This document shows positions 41,800 to 50,124 of a stretch of DNA of 64,000 nt, in pieces; positions within the stretch are counted from its first letter, which is position 1; each line of letters begins with the position of its first letter. The notes beneath the pieces are model-generated. The model worked only from the letters and a program-made list of their open reading frames with translations. It was not told the DNA's origin and searched no databases. A program made the position numbers and the translations under genes. The DNA is from Streptomyces sp. NBC_01214 (GTDB lineage: Bacteria > Actinomycetota > Actinomycetes > Streptomycetales > Streptomycetaceae). Where the stretch lies: contig NZ_JAPEOS010000002.1 of the NCBI RefSeq assembly GCF_026340975.1, forward strand, positions 390,501 through 454,500. The letters are read 5' to 3'.

Positions 41800-41826
41800 T
41801 TGGCACTCCGCTTGACCGAGTGCTAA
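41800..41826. promoter_or_regulatory. CIRCE element 1 of groESL
   Basis: TTGGCACTC, nine bases (CGCTTGACC), GAGTGCTAA. This matches the HrcA-binding CIRCE (TTAGCACTC-N9-GAGTGCTAA). The nine-base centre contains the TTGACC -35 box, so HrcA bound here would cover the promoter. Confidence 0.88.
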
Positions 41827-41841
41827 TCGCCGGAATAGTCT
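41812..41841 (+). promoter_or_regulatory. groES-groEL promoter
   Basis: TTGACC (41812-41817) and TAGTCT (41836-41841), 18 bases apart, between and within the two CIRCE elements. It gives a leader of about 120 bases before groES. Confidence 0.75.
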
Positions 41842-41847
41842 CGCACC

Positions 41848-41872
41848 TGGCACTCACCCCCGGTGAGTGCCA
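41848..41872. promoter_or_regulatory. CIRCE element 2 of groESL
   Basis: TGGCACTC, nine bases (ACCCCCGGT), GAGTGCCA, an inverted repeat with an exact 9-base centre. It lies over the expected transcription start. With element 1 it makes a double HrcA operator. Confidence 0.88.
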
Positions 41873-41969
41873 ACACAGCGACAGGCAGATCCGGCACCCG
41901 CGACGACGGATCGACCTGGTCGCCACCTCAGACAGTTAACCCCGGATCTCCGAAGGGGGAGGTCGGATC

Positions 41970-42278
41970 GTGACGACCGCCAGCTCCAAGGTTGCCATCA
42001 AGCCGCTTGAGGACCGCATTGTGGTCCAGCCGCTCGACGCCGAGCAGACCACGGCCTCCGGCCTGGTCATCCCGGACACCGCGAAGGAGAAGCCCCAGGA
42101 GGGCGTCGTCCTCGCGGTGGGCCCGGGTCGCTTCGAGGACGGCCAGCGTCTCCCGCTGGACGTCACCGTCGGCGACATCGTGCTGTACAGCAAGTACGGC
42201 GGTACCGAAGTGAAGTACAGCGGCGAGGAGTACCTCGTCCTCTCGGCTCGCGACGTGCTCGCGATCGTCGAGAAGTAA
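41970..42278 (+). CDS. groES: Co-chaperonin GroES
   Basis: GroES is the heptameric lid of the chaperonin. The 102-residue protein has SKVAIKPLEDRIVVQPLDAE, the mobile loop (TTASGLVIPDTAKEKPQEG) and the C-terminal YLVLSARDVLAIVEK. The start is GTG at 41970 behind GGGGGAGG. It is under two CIRCE elements and so probably heat-induced through HrcA. Confidence 0.97.
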   Translation: MTTASSKVAIKPLEDRIVVQPLDAEQTTASGLVIPDTAKEKPQEGVVLAVGPGRFEDGQRLPLDVTVGDIVLYSKYGGTEVKYSGEEYLVLSARDVLAIVEK

Positions 42279-42299
42279 TTCGCTTCAAGAAGTTTGCTT

Positions 42300-42352
42300 G
42301 AGCTGCGCCCCTGGTCACCCCGCTGATTGCCGGGCGGCGAGGGGCGCAGCTC
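42300..42352 (+). other. Hairpin between groES and groEL
   Basis: A 13-bp perfect stem (GAGCTGCGCCCCT at 42300-42312, complement 42340-42352) with a 27-base loop lies in the 111-base spacer. It could attenuate or be an RNA processing site that makes groES more abundant than groEL. There is no T run. I recall post-transcriptional control of groEL1 being reported in Streptomyces albus. Confidence 0.55.
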
Positions 42353-42389
42353 GTTAAACCCGAGTTTTCGAGAGGGCTGAACCGCTCCC

Positions 42390-44018
<1,629 letters not shown>

Positions 44019-44037
44019 TCGCGCGCACCACGCCGAG

Positions 44038-44071
44038 AAGGCCCCGTTCCGCAGTCGCGGAACGGGGCCTT
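44038..44071. terminator. Terminator between groEL1 and the convergent gene
   Basis: A perfect 15-bp stem (AAGGCCCCGTTCCGC at 44038-44052, complement 44057-44071), loop AGTC. It lies between two convergent genes and may end transcription from both sides. Confidence 0.85.
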
Positions 44072-44108
44072 CCCGTTGCCTTGCCGTTGCCTTCCCCGTG
44101 ATGGGGCC

Positions 44109-44819
44109 TCAGGTCCCGTACGGGGAACCCGTTCCGCCCATCTGCTGCTGCAGGGCTCCGGGGTTGTAGTGCCACCAACCCTCGATGATCTCTCCCTCCA
44201 GGCATCGGAACGTGGTGCTCCCGGACATGTAGTACGTCTTCCCGGTCGGCGCGACTCCCATGAACGGGCCCTTGTGGATGCCGGTCCAGTTCCACACCGT
44301 CGTGACCATGTCGCCCTCGGCCAGCTGGGCCGTCGGCTCGAAGGTCATGTCGAAGGCCGCGCGCCACGTTTCCATGTCCGACCGCATGGAGTCGCGTCCG
44401 ATGACGGTGGACTCCGCCTTGCTGGCGTCGTGGTCGATGTAGTTCGTCGCGAAGCACTCGTCGAGGACGCTCATGTTCCCCGCCATGGCCGCTTCTTCGA
44501 ACACCCGGTTGGCGAGCTGCTTGTTGAGGTGCTCGTCGCGGACCACGTCGAGGTTCATGAACTTCGGCATGCCTTCGCAGAGGGCCACCATCTCCTGGAA
44601 CATCCGGTCCGTCTCGGGGAGGTGGGAGTTCTTCATGGCCTCCTCGTACGAAGCGAACTCCACCATGTCCACGTAGTGGTTCCGGGCCTCGCGGTCCTGG
44701 CCGATCATCGTGTGCGTGGCGGTGCGCCTGCCGCTGCTCTGCTCCGCCCAGCGGTCGATGAGCGCGTTCATCTCGTCGAACCGCCTGGTCTCGTAATCGA
44801 TCACTTGTACGAATGTCAT
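44109..44819 (-). CDS. Two-domain protein: ABM-like plus SnoaL-like domain
   Basis: The 236-residue product seems to join an N-terminal ABM-like ferredoxin fold (about residues 1-95, with MTFVQVIDYETRRFDEMN and ARNHYVDMVEFASYEEAMKN) to a SnoaL-type cyclase/NTF2-like domain (about 105-230, with ATNYIDHDASKAESTVIG and EGEIIEGWWHYNPGALQQQ). SnoaL-like proteins are often stand-alone and of unknown role. The GGGAGG before the ATG supports the start. No neighbouring polyketide genes are present, so a biosynthetic role is not implied. Confidence 0.7.
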   Translation of the reverse strand: MTFVQVIDYETRRFDEMNALIDRWAEQSSGRRTATHTMIGQDREARNHYVDMVEFASYEEAMKNSHLPETDRMFQEMVALCEGMPKFMNLDVVRDEHLNKQLANRVFEEAAMAGNMSVLDECFATNYIDHDASKAESTVIGRDSMRSDMETWRAAFDMTFEPTAQLAEGDMVTTVWNWTGIHKGPFMGVAPTGKTYYMSGSTTFRCLEGEIIEGWWHYNPGALQQQMGGTGSPYGT

Positions 44820-44915
44820 CGCGTCGCCTCCCGCGCTGGATGGGACAGGTCCAGTTTAGGGAGATTTCACCCGATCGGCCGCCTGTGGTCGGGCTCAGCG
44901 GGGCGCCCTCCAGGG

Positions 44916-45689
44916 CTACTGGGGGCCGTACTTGCGGCCCGTGCGCGAGGACACCCCGCCCAGCAGTCCGCGCGGCGTCAGCTTCACCACGCCCATCAGC
45001 GCCTTGTACCGCGGGTCCGGGATCGACACCGTCTTCCCGCGGGCCAGGTCGGCCAGGGCCGCGGCCACCAGCTTGTCGGCGTCCAGCCACATCCAGCCGG
45101 GGATGTTGTCCGTGCCCATGCCGGCCCGCTGGTGGAACTCCGTCCGGACGAAGCCGGGGCACAGCGCCATCAGCCGCACCCCGGAGCCGCCCAGGTCCCG
45201 CGCCGCGCCCTGGGTGAACTGCACGACCCAGGCCTTGCTCGCCCCGTACGTGCCGCGCGGTACGAAGGCGGCCACCGAGGCCACGTTGATCACGCCGCCG
45301 CGGCCGCGCGAGCGCATCGATTCCGTGGCCGCCGAGGTCAGCCGCAGGACCGCCTCGATGTGCACCTTCAGCATGGTCAGCTCGTCGGCCATGGAGACCT
45401 CGAGGTAGCGGCCCTTGTTGCCGAAGCCCGCGTTGTTGACCAGCAGGTCCACCGGGTGGGTACGGTCGCCGAGGCGCTGCTCGACCGCCGCGATGCCCTC
45501 CTCCGTGGAGAGGTCGGCGGCCAGCACTTCGGCCTCGATGCCGTGCCGGTCGTGCAGCTCGGTGGCCTGCTCGCCCAGCCGCTTCGTATCGCGCGCCACC
45601 AGCACCAGATTGTGCCCCTGGGCGGCCAGCCGCCGGGCGAAGGCGGCGCCGATGCCCGCCGTGGATCCCGTAATCAACGCAGTCGTCAT
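44916..45689 (-). CDS. Short-chain dehydrogenase/reductase
   Basis: The 257-residue protein is a classical SDR of the Rossmann fold: TGSTAGIGAAFARRLAAQG binds the cofactor, LLVNNAGFGNKG is the NNAG motif, NVASVAAF supplies the catalytic Ser and YGASKAW the Tyr and Lys. The first-strand Arg (VARDTKR) suggests NADP. Substrate unknown; SDRs of this shape often act on ketones or acyl groups. It has a leaderless-type -10 six bases upstream. Confidence 0.85.
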   Translation of the reverse strand: MTTALITGSTAGIGAAFARRLAAQGHNLVLVARDTKRLGEQATELHDRHGIEAEVLAADLSTEEGIAAVEQRLGDRTHPVDLLVNNAGFGNKGRYLEVSMADELTMLKVHIEAVLRLTSAATESMRSRGRGGVINVASVAAFVPRGTYGASKAWVVQFTQGAARDLGGSGVRLMALCPGFVRTEFHQRAGMGTDNIPGWMWLDADKLVAAALADLARGKTVSIPDPRYKALMGVVKLTPRGLLGGVSSRTGRKYGPQ

Positions 45690-45695
45690 AGGCGC

Positions 45696-45701
45696 AACCT
45701 A
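45696..45701 (-). promoter_or_regulatory. Leaderless-type -10 element before the SDR gene
   Basis: Minus-strand TAGGTT, six bases (GCGCCT), then ATG 45689. No ribosome-binding site is visible. Confidence 0.45.
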
Positions 45702-45720
45702 GCTTCCCGGAATGACGGCG

Positions 45721-46416
45721 CTACCTCGCCCCGGCCCCCGCCCCGTACTTCTCCACGTACAGGCGAACCCGCTCGTGGGCCTTCGGCTCCATCGCCTCGC
45801 CCGCGGCCAGGGTGAGCGGCAGCAGCTCCCGCTCGGTGGTGAAGGCGCGGAACCACAGCTGGACCGTCACGTCGTGGTCCGGCCGGTGCACGATCCGGAT
45901 CGGGTCGCCGGGGGAGACCGAACCCTCCTCGATCACCCGCAGATACGCACCCGGCCGCGCCTCCTGGGTGAACCGCTTGACCCAGCCCGCCTCGCCCATG
46001 GCCCCCTGGAAGGTCCGGCACGGGATGCGGGCCGAGGCCACTTCGAGGACGAGGTCCGCGCCGACCTGCCAGCGCTCGCCGATCCGTGCGGTGTTCAGGT
46101 CGATGCCGGAGGTGGTGAGGTTCTCGCCGAAGAGCCCGCTGGGCAGCTCGCGATCCAGCTCGCGCTCCCACAGGTCCAGGTCCTCGCGGGCGTACGCGTA
46201 GACGGCCTGGTGGTCGCCGCCGTGGTGGCGCCGGTCGCAGACGACGTCACCCTCCAGGCCGCTGCCGAGGCCGGTGGCCTTGGGGCCCGGGGCGACGACG
46301 CGGACCGGTCCGGGCACCGGACGCTTGCCGATGCCCGTCATCCCGCCCTCCGCGTCGGTGTAGTCGACGGCCGTGGCGCGGCCGAGGTTCACAGAGATCA
46401 ATTGCATGGAGCCCAT
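45721..46416 (-). CDS. MOSC domain protein
   Basis: The 231-residue protein has the MOSC (molybdenum cofactor sulfurase C-terminal) fold: VVCDRRHHGGDHQAVYAYA, GLFGENLTTSGID and the likely sulfur-carrying Cys in ARIPCRTFQGAMGE. It resembles YiiM-type proteins, which take part in detoxifying N-hydroxylated compounds together with a molybdenum cofactor; that role here is inferred. It is divergent from the LysR gene, 80 bases apart. Confidence 0.83.
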   Translation of the reverse strand: MGSMQLISVNLGRATAVDYTDAEGGMTGIGKRPVPGPVRVVAPGPKATGLGSGLEGDVVCDRRHHGGDHQAVYAYAREDLDLWERELDRELPSGLFGENLTTSGIDLNTARIGERWQVGADLVLEVASARIPCRTFQGAMGEAGWVKRFTQEARPGAYLRVIEEGSVSPGDPIRIVHRPDHDVTVQLWFRAFTTERELLPLTLAAGEAMEPKAHERVRLYVEKYGAGAGAR

Positions 46417-46422
46417 GGGACC

Positions 46423-46428
46423 ACGCTA
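46423..46428 (-). promoter_or_regulatory. Leaderless-type -10 element before the MOSC gene
   Basis: Minus-strand TAGCGT, six bases (GGTCCC), then the ATG at 46416. It faces the LysR gene's own -10, so the 80-base spacer holds both promoters. Confidence 0.45.
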
Positions 46429-46484
46429 ACCGGAGCCGACCCAAAGTGGCACCGCGATATTGGTGTGGAAATCAAAGTAGGGCT

Positions 46485-46490
46485 TATGCT
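46485..46490 (+). promoter_or_regulatory. Leaderless-type -10 element before the LysR gene
   Basis: TATGCT, six bases (CGAAGG), then GTG 46497. TTGGTG (46460-46465), 19 bases upstream, may be a weak -35. The AAGG in the gap is too close to be a standard ribosome-binding site. Confidence 0.45.
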
Positions 46491-46496
46491 CGAAGG

Positions 46497-47396
46497 GTGA
46501 TCGAAGCACGCCATCTCCGGGTTCTGCGCGCCGTCGCCGGGACCGGGTCCTTCTCCGCCGCCGCCCGCGAGCTCGGCTGCACCCAGCCCGCCGTCTCCCA
46601 GCAGATGAAGGCGCTGGAGCAGTCGGCCGGCACCCCGCTGCTCATCCGCACCGGTCGCGAGATGCGCCTGACCCAGGCGGGCGAGGCCCTGGTCCGCCAT
46701 GCCGCGGGGATCCTGGCCGGGCTGACCGCCGCCGAGGAGGAGGTGGCGGCCATCGCGGGGCTGCGCGCGGGCCGGGTCCGGCTCGTGTCCTTCCCCAGCG
46801 GCAGTTCCACGCTGGTGCCGACCGCGCTCGCGGCGATGCGCGCCGAGCACCCCGGGACCCGGATCTCGCTGGTCGAGGCGGAGCCGCCGCGTTCGGTGGA
46901 GATGCTGCGCGAGGGCGACTGCGACGTGGCGCTGGCCTTCCGTTACGGCGGGGCGGACCATTCCGCCGCGGAGTGGGACGACCTCGTGGTGCGGCCGCTG
47001 CTGACCGACCGGCTCGTCGGACTGGTTCCGGAGGGGCACCGGCTGGCCGGGGCGGAGCGCGTGGGCATGGCGGAGCTGGCGGACGAACCTTGGATCGCGG
47101 GCTGTCCGCGCTGCCGCCGCCACCTGGTGGACGTGTGCGAGGGGGCGGGCTTCACCCCGCGCATCGACTTCGCCACCGACGACTACCCGGCGGTGGTCGG
47201 CCTGGTGGGGGCGGGGCTGGGCGTGGCGGTACTGCCCGAGCTCGCGGTGGAGTCCGTACGGGCCAAGGGCGTGAGCACGGTGGCGGTGGAGCCGGCCGTC
47301 GAGCGCGAGGTCGTGGCGCTGACCCTGCCCGACCTGGCCCGGGTGCCGGCCGTGGCCGCGACCCTGGCCGAGCTGGAGCGGGCGGCCGCGCGCTGA
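46497..47396 (+). CDS. LysR-type transcriptional regulator
   Basis: The 299-residue product starts MIEARHLRVLRAVAGTGSFS and has the winged-helix region (AARELGCTQPAVSQQMKALE) within its first 60 residues, then an effector-binding domain (RLVSFPSGSSTLVPTALAAM onwards). Two Cys pairs (ECDV-type GDCDVA and GCPRCRRH) lie in the ligand domain. Its usual target would be the divergent MOSC gene. GTG 46497 is preferred over the longer frame from 46446, which would add residues unlike the family. Confidence 0.88.
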   Translation: MIEARHLRVLRAVAGTGSFSAAARELGCTQPAVSQQMKALEQSAGTPLLIRTGREMRLTQAGEALVRHAAGILAGLTAAEEEVAAIAGLRAGRVRLVSFPSGSSTLVPTALAAMRAEHPGTRISLVEAEPPRSVEMLREGDCDVALAFRYGGADHSAAEWDDLVVRPLLTDRLVGLVPEGHRLAGAERVGMAELADEPWIAGCPRCRRHLVDVCEGAGFTPRIDFATDDYPAVVGLVGAGLGVAVLPELAVESVRAKGVSTVAVEPAVEREVVALTLPDLARVPAVAATLAELERAAAR

Positions 47397-47404
47397 CCCG
47401 CGTC

Positions 47405-47428
47405 CGCCCCCGGCGGCGGCCGGGGGCG
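47405..47428 (+). terminator. Terminator after the LysR gene
   Basis: A 10-bp GC stem (CGCCCCCGGC with GCCGGGGGCG, loop GGCG). It is short but perfect and 8 bases after the stop. Confidence 0.65.
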
Positions 47429-47540
47429 CACACGTCGCAGGGCCGGGTACGGCCGAACGGGTGAAACGCGGGTCGGGCGGCGACACGCCCGGGTGTGCTG
47501 GCGATTCGAGGAAACGTTCCTTCTGACGTTTCGGCGACCC

Positions 47541-47867
47541 TCAGTCCGGCGCGATCGGTCCGATCGCACTCGACGCGGGGATCAGGCGATGCCGGGCCCG
47601 GCCCATCAGTTCCTCGCGCTCGTCCTCGGTGAGGCCGCCCCACACCCCGTAGGGCTCTCGGACGGCGAGTGCGTGCGCGGCGCATTCCGAACGCACCGGG
47701 CATCTCATGCAGACCTCTTTAGCCGAGGCCTCGCGCGCGCTCCTGGCCGCGCCCCGCTCGCCTTCCGGGTGGAAGAAGAGAGAGCTGTCGACCCCGCGGC
47801 AGGCGGCTAGCAGCTGCCAGTCCCAGAGGTCGGCGTTCGGTCCGGGGAGGCGGGAGAAATCTGCCAT
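47541..47867 (-). CDS. whiD: WhiD, WhiB-like iron-sulfur regulator of sporulation
   Basis: WhiD is needed for late spore maturation in Streptomyces and binds the vegetative sigma factor. The 108-residue protein has Cys23, Cys53, Cys56 and Cys62 (AACRG, EVCMRCPVRSEC) as [4Fe-4S] ligands and the GVWGGLTEDEREEL turn. Its N-terminus MADFSRLPGPNADLWDWQLL is as I recall WhiD. The divergent neighbour is bldM, the same arrangement as in S. coelicolor. ATG 47867 follows GAGGGAC. Confidence 0.88.
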   Translation of the reverse strand: MADFSRLPGPNADLWDWQLLAACRGVDSSLFFHPEGERGAARSAREASAKEVCMRCPVRSECAAHALAVREPYGVWGGLTEDEREELMGRARHRLIPASSAIGPIAPD

Positions 47868-48247
47868 TGGTAGTCCCTCTTGGTGCCGGTACTGAGGCGG
47901 ATACGGTCCATGTCTCCACACCTACTGTCGGAGTAGATGTAAATATGACTCATTGGGAATCTAGCCTCAGACACGTGCCAAACGGAAGGAAAGCCGCCAA
48001 ATAGGGCATAGCTCCAGATGGAGGACAAGCGGCTCGTGGCTCCTACGCCGTGATCGCTTCCTCACGTAGAGTGCTGAAGGTGTCCGTCCGACCCGTAACT
48101 CTTTCGAGTGACCATCGTTGAGAGTGCGAAGGCGGTTGAACCAATAAGTTCTCGGACAGGTGTCCGGGGGCATCGACCGCACAGGTGACGATACGTACCA
48201 GCCTGGAGGCTCAAGGTGACGCGCATCAGCAGCTGCGGAGGGCGGTC
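47868..48247. other. Divergent regulatory region between whiD and bldM
   Basis: 380 bases without a gene. It holds the bldM promoter described next. The stretch near 47930-47965 (TAGATGTAAATATGACTCAT) is unusually AT-rich for this genome and likely carries whiD promoter elements. GACAC at about 47970 is a possible WhiA-type site, too short to be certain. Confidence 0.5.
48094..48121 (+). promoter_or_regulatory. bldM promoter of sigma-BldN type
   Basis: CGTAAC (48094-48099) and CGTTGA (48116-48121) are separated by exactly 16 bases. This equals the promoter consensus I recall for the developmental ECF sigma factor BldN, whose best-known target is bldM. It gives a leader of about 120 bases. 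Confidence 0.8.
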
Positions 48248-48859
48248 ATGACATCCGTCCTCGTCTGCGACGACTCCCCGCTTGCCCGAGAGGCGCTCCG
48301 TCGCGCGGTTGCCACCGTGCCCGGCGTCGAGCGTGTGACGACGGCTGCCAACGGCGAGGAAGTCCTCCGCCGCTGGGGCGCCGACCGCTCCGACCTGATT
48401 CTGATGGATGTACGGATGCCCGGGCTGGGCGGTGTGGAGACGGTCCGTCGACTGCTCTCGGCCGACCCCGGCGCCCGCATCATCATGCTGACGGTCGCCG
48501 AGGACCTGGACGGCGTGGCCCTCGCGGTCGCTGCCGGCGCCCGTGGATACCTGCACAAGGACGCCTCGCGCGCCGAACTGCGGGCCACGGTCACCCAGGC
48601 CCTCGCCGACCCGACCTGGCGACTGGCCCCGCGCCGGCTCCGCTCGGCCGAGATGGGCGCCGCGCCCACGCTCACCGCGCGCGAGATCCAGGTGCTGGAG
48701 GGCATGAGCCACGGCCGGTCCAACGCGGAGATCGGGCGCGAGCTCTTCCTCTCCGAGGACACGGTCAAGACGCACGCCCGCCGGCTGTTCAAGAAGCTCG
48801 GAGCATCGGACCGGGCGCACGCGGTGGCACTCGGCTTCCGCTGGGGTCTGGTCCGCTGA
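48248..48859 (+). CDS. bldM: BldM, NarL-type developmental response regulator
   Basis: BldM controls aerial hyphae and sporulation genes in Streptomyces, as a homodimer and with WhiI. The 203-residue protein has a receiver domain (about 1-120: VLVCDDSPLAREAL, phospho-acceptor position Asp54 in ILMDVRMPGLGG, Lys in YLHKDAS) and a LuxR-type helix-turn-helix (about 140-200: LTAREIQVLEGMSHGRSNAE, DTVKTHARRLFKKLG). The family is considered atypical, working without phosphorylation. ATG 48248 follows GGAGGG. No sensor kinase gene is adjacent. Confidence 0.93.
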   Translation: MTSVLVCDDSPLAREALRRAVATVPGVERVTTAANGEEVLRRWGADRSDLILMDVRMPGLGGVETVRRLLSADPGARIIMLTVAEDLDGVALAVAAGARGYLHKDASRAELRATVTQALADPTWRLAPRRLRSAEMGAAPTLTAREIQVLEGMSHGRSNAEIGRELFLSEDTVKTHARRLFKKLGASDRAHAVALGFRWGLVR

Positions 48860-49126
48860 CCTCCCGGTCGTGGCCGGGCCCGGCCCGGTCCGGCGCAGGC
48901 CGCGGATCGTCGAGAGAGGTCCCGTCCGCCACCCGCGGACGGGGCGGCGCGCCGCCCTCGACGGCTCGTCTTGTCGAGGGCATCCCTGTCCCCGCCGTAC
49001 CCGGTGCGCACCCGGGGGTTGGCGGGGCACAATCCGGGGGACGTCTCGCTTCGTGCGCGATGCCGCATCCTTGAGGGTGTGGAGTCTCTCGGGGACTATT
49101 CGGCCGAGCGGGAGGGGAGGGCGCAG

Positions 49127-49849
49127 ATGATGAGTTCCGGCGCACCTGCTCATAACGCTTCGATGCACAACAAGGGCCACGGCGGCGCGGATGCTCCGGC
49201 GCCAAGGCACCATGGATTGATGCGCGACGACGAGGCCCTGGGGTCACCCGCGGCCACAGGCCCGACCGGCGCCGCCAAAGGCGGCAGTGCCGGGGGCGTC
49301 AGCGCGCTCGTGCGCAGGGCGGTGGAGGGCGACGAGCAGGCCACGCACGACCTGCTCGCCTTCGTGCACCCCCTCGCGATCCGCTACTGCCGCACCCGGC
49401 TCTCGCGATTGCCGGGTGACGCTCGTCACTTCGTGGAGGACCTGGCGCAGGAGGTCTGCGTCGCCGTTCTGATGGCGCTGCCGCGCTACCGGGACACCGG
49501 GCGGCCCTTCGAGGCCTTCGTCTTCGCGATCGCCGCGCACAAGGTCGCCGACCTGCAGCGGGCCGCCATGCGGCACCCGGGCAGCACGGCCGTGCCCTCC
49601 GACGAGATGCCGGAGCGGCCCGACGACTCGCTGGGTCCGGAGGAACGGGCGCTGCTCAGCAGCGACGCCGCCTGGGCCAAGAAGCTGCTGGCCAACCTTC
49701 CGGAGAACCAGCGCGAGCTCCTCGTCCTGCGGGTGGCCGTCGGGCTGACCGCGGAGGAGACCGGACAGATGCTCGGAATGTCCCCCGGGGCCGTGCGCGT
49801 GGCCCAGCACCGCGCGCTCAGCCGGCTGCGGGCACTCGCCGAGCAGTAG
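49127..49849 (+). CDS. ECF-type RNA polymerase sigma factor
   Basis: The 240-residue protein has a long N-terminal extension (about 70 residues, Ala/Gly/His-rich), then sigma region 2 (FVEDLAQEVCVAVLMALPRY, PFEAFVFAIAAHKVADLQR) and region 4 (LLVLRVAVGLTAEETGQMLG, GAVRVAQHRALSRLRAL). It sits between bldM and guaB. Mycobacteria have sigD in the matching place near whiB3 and guaB2, so this is probably its counterpart; however no anti-sigma gene follows here. GGAGGGGAGG precedes the start at 49127 (or 49130). Confidence 0.85.
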   Translation: MMSSGAPAHNASMHNKGHGGADAPAPRHHGLMRDDEALGSPAATGPTGAAKGGSAGGVSALVRRAVEGDEQATHDLLAFVHPLAIRYCRTRLSRLPGDARHFVEDLAQEVCVAVLMALPRYRDTGRPFEAFVFAIAAHKVADLQRAAMRHPGSTAVPSDEMPERPDDSLGPEERALLSSDAAWAKKLLANLPENQRELLVLRVAVGLTAEETGQMLGMSPGAVRVAQHRALSRLRALAEQ

Positions 49850-49851
49850 GC

Positions 49852-49878
49852 GGCCGTGCGGGCCGTGCGGGCCGTGCG
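49852..49878. repeat. Three tandem 9-base repeats
   Basis: GGCCGTGCG occurs three times in a row two bases after the sigma factor stop. The rest of the spacer to guaB (49879-50124) contains TTGACC at 50043 without a clear -10. Confidence 0.55.
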
Positions 49879-50124
49879 GTCTCGCCGCCTGCCGCCCGCC
49901 GCGATCCGTGCGGGCCCTTACGGCTCAGTTCCGCTCCGTACCGCGCAGTCCGGCCCCGCGTCGGTCCGCTCCGGCCGCTCGGCGTAGCTCTGCGTGGGCC
50001 TCGATCGCGGGCTGCAATCGTAGGAAGCGACGAAACTTCTGCTTGACCTTGGTCGTGGAATGAGACGCGTCGGGATCCCGTTAGCATGGACATCCGCGCT
50101 GAGCAAGACCATTGGGAAGGTGTC

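Noticed and set aside
47541..47867. Assignment as whiB rather than whiD
   Set aside because: The N-terminus MADFSRLPGPNADLWDWQ and the divergent bldM fit WhiD; WhiB has a different N-terminus and location as I recall.
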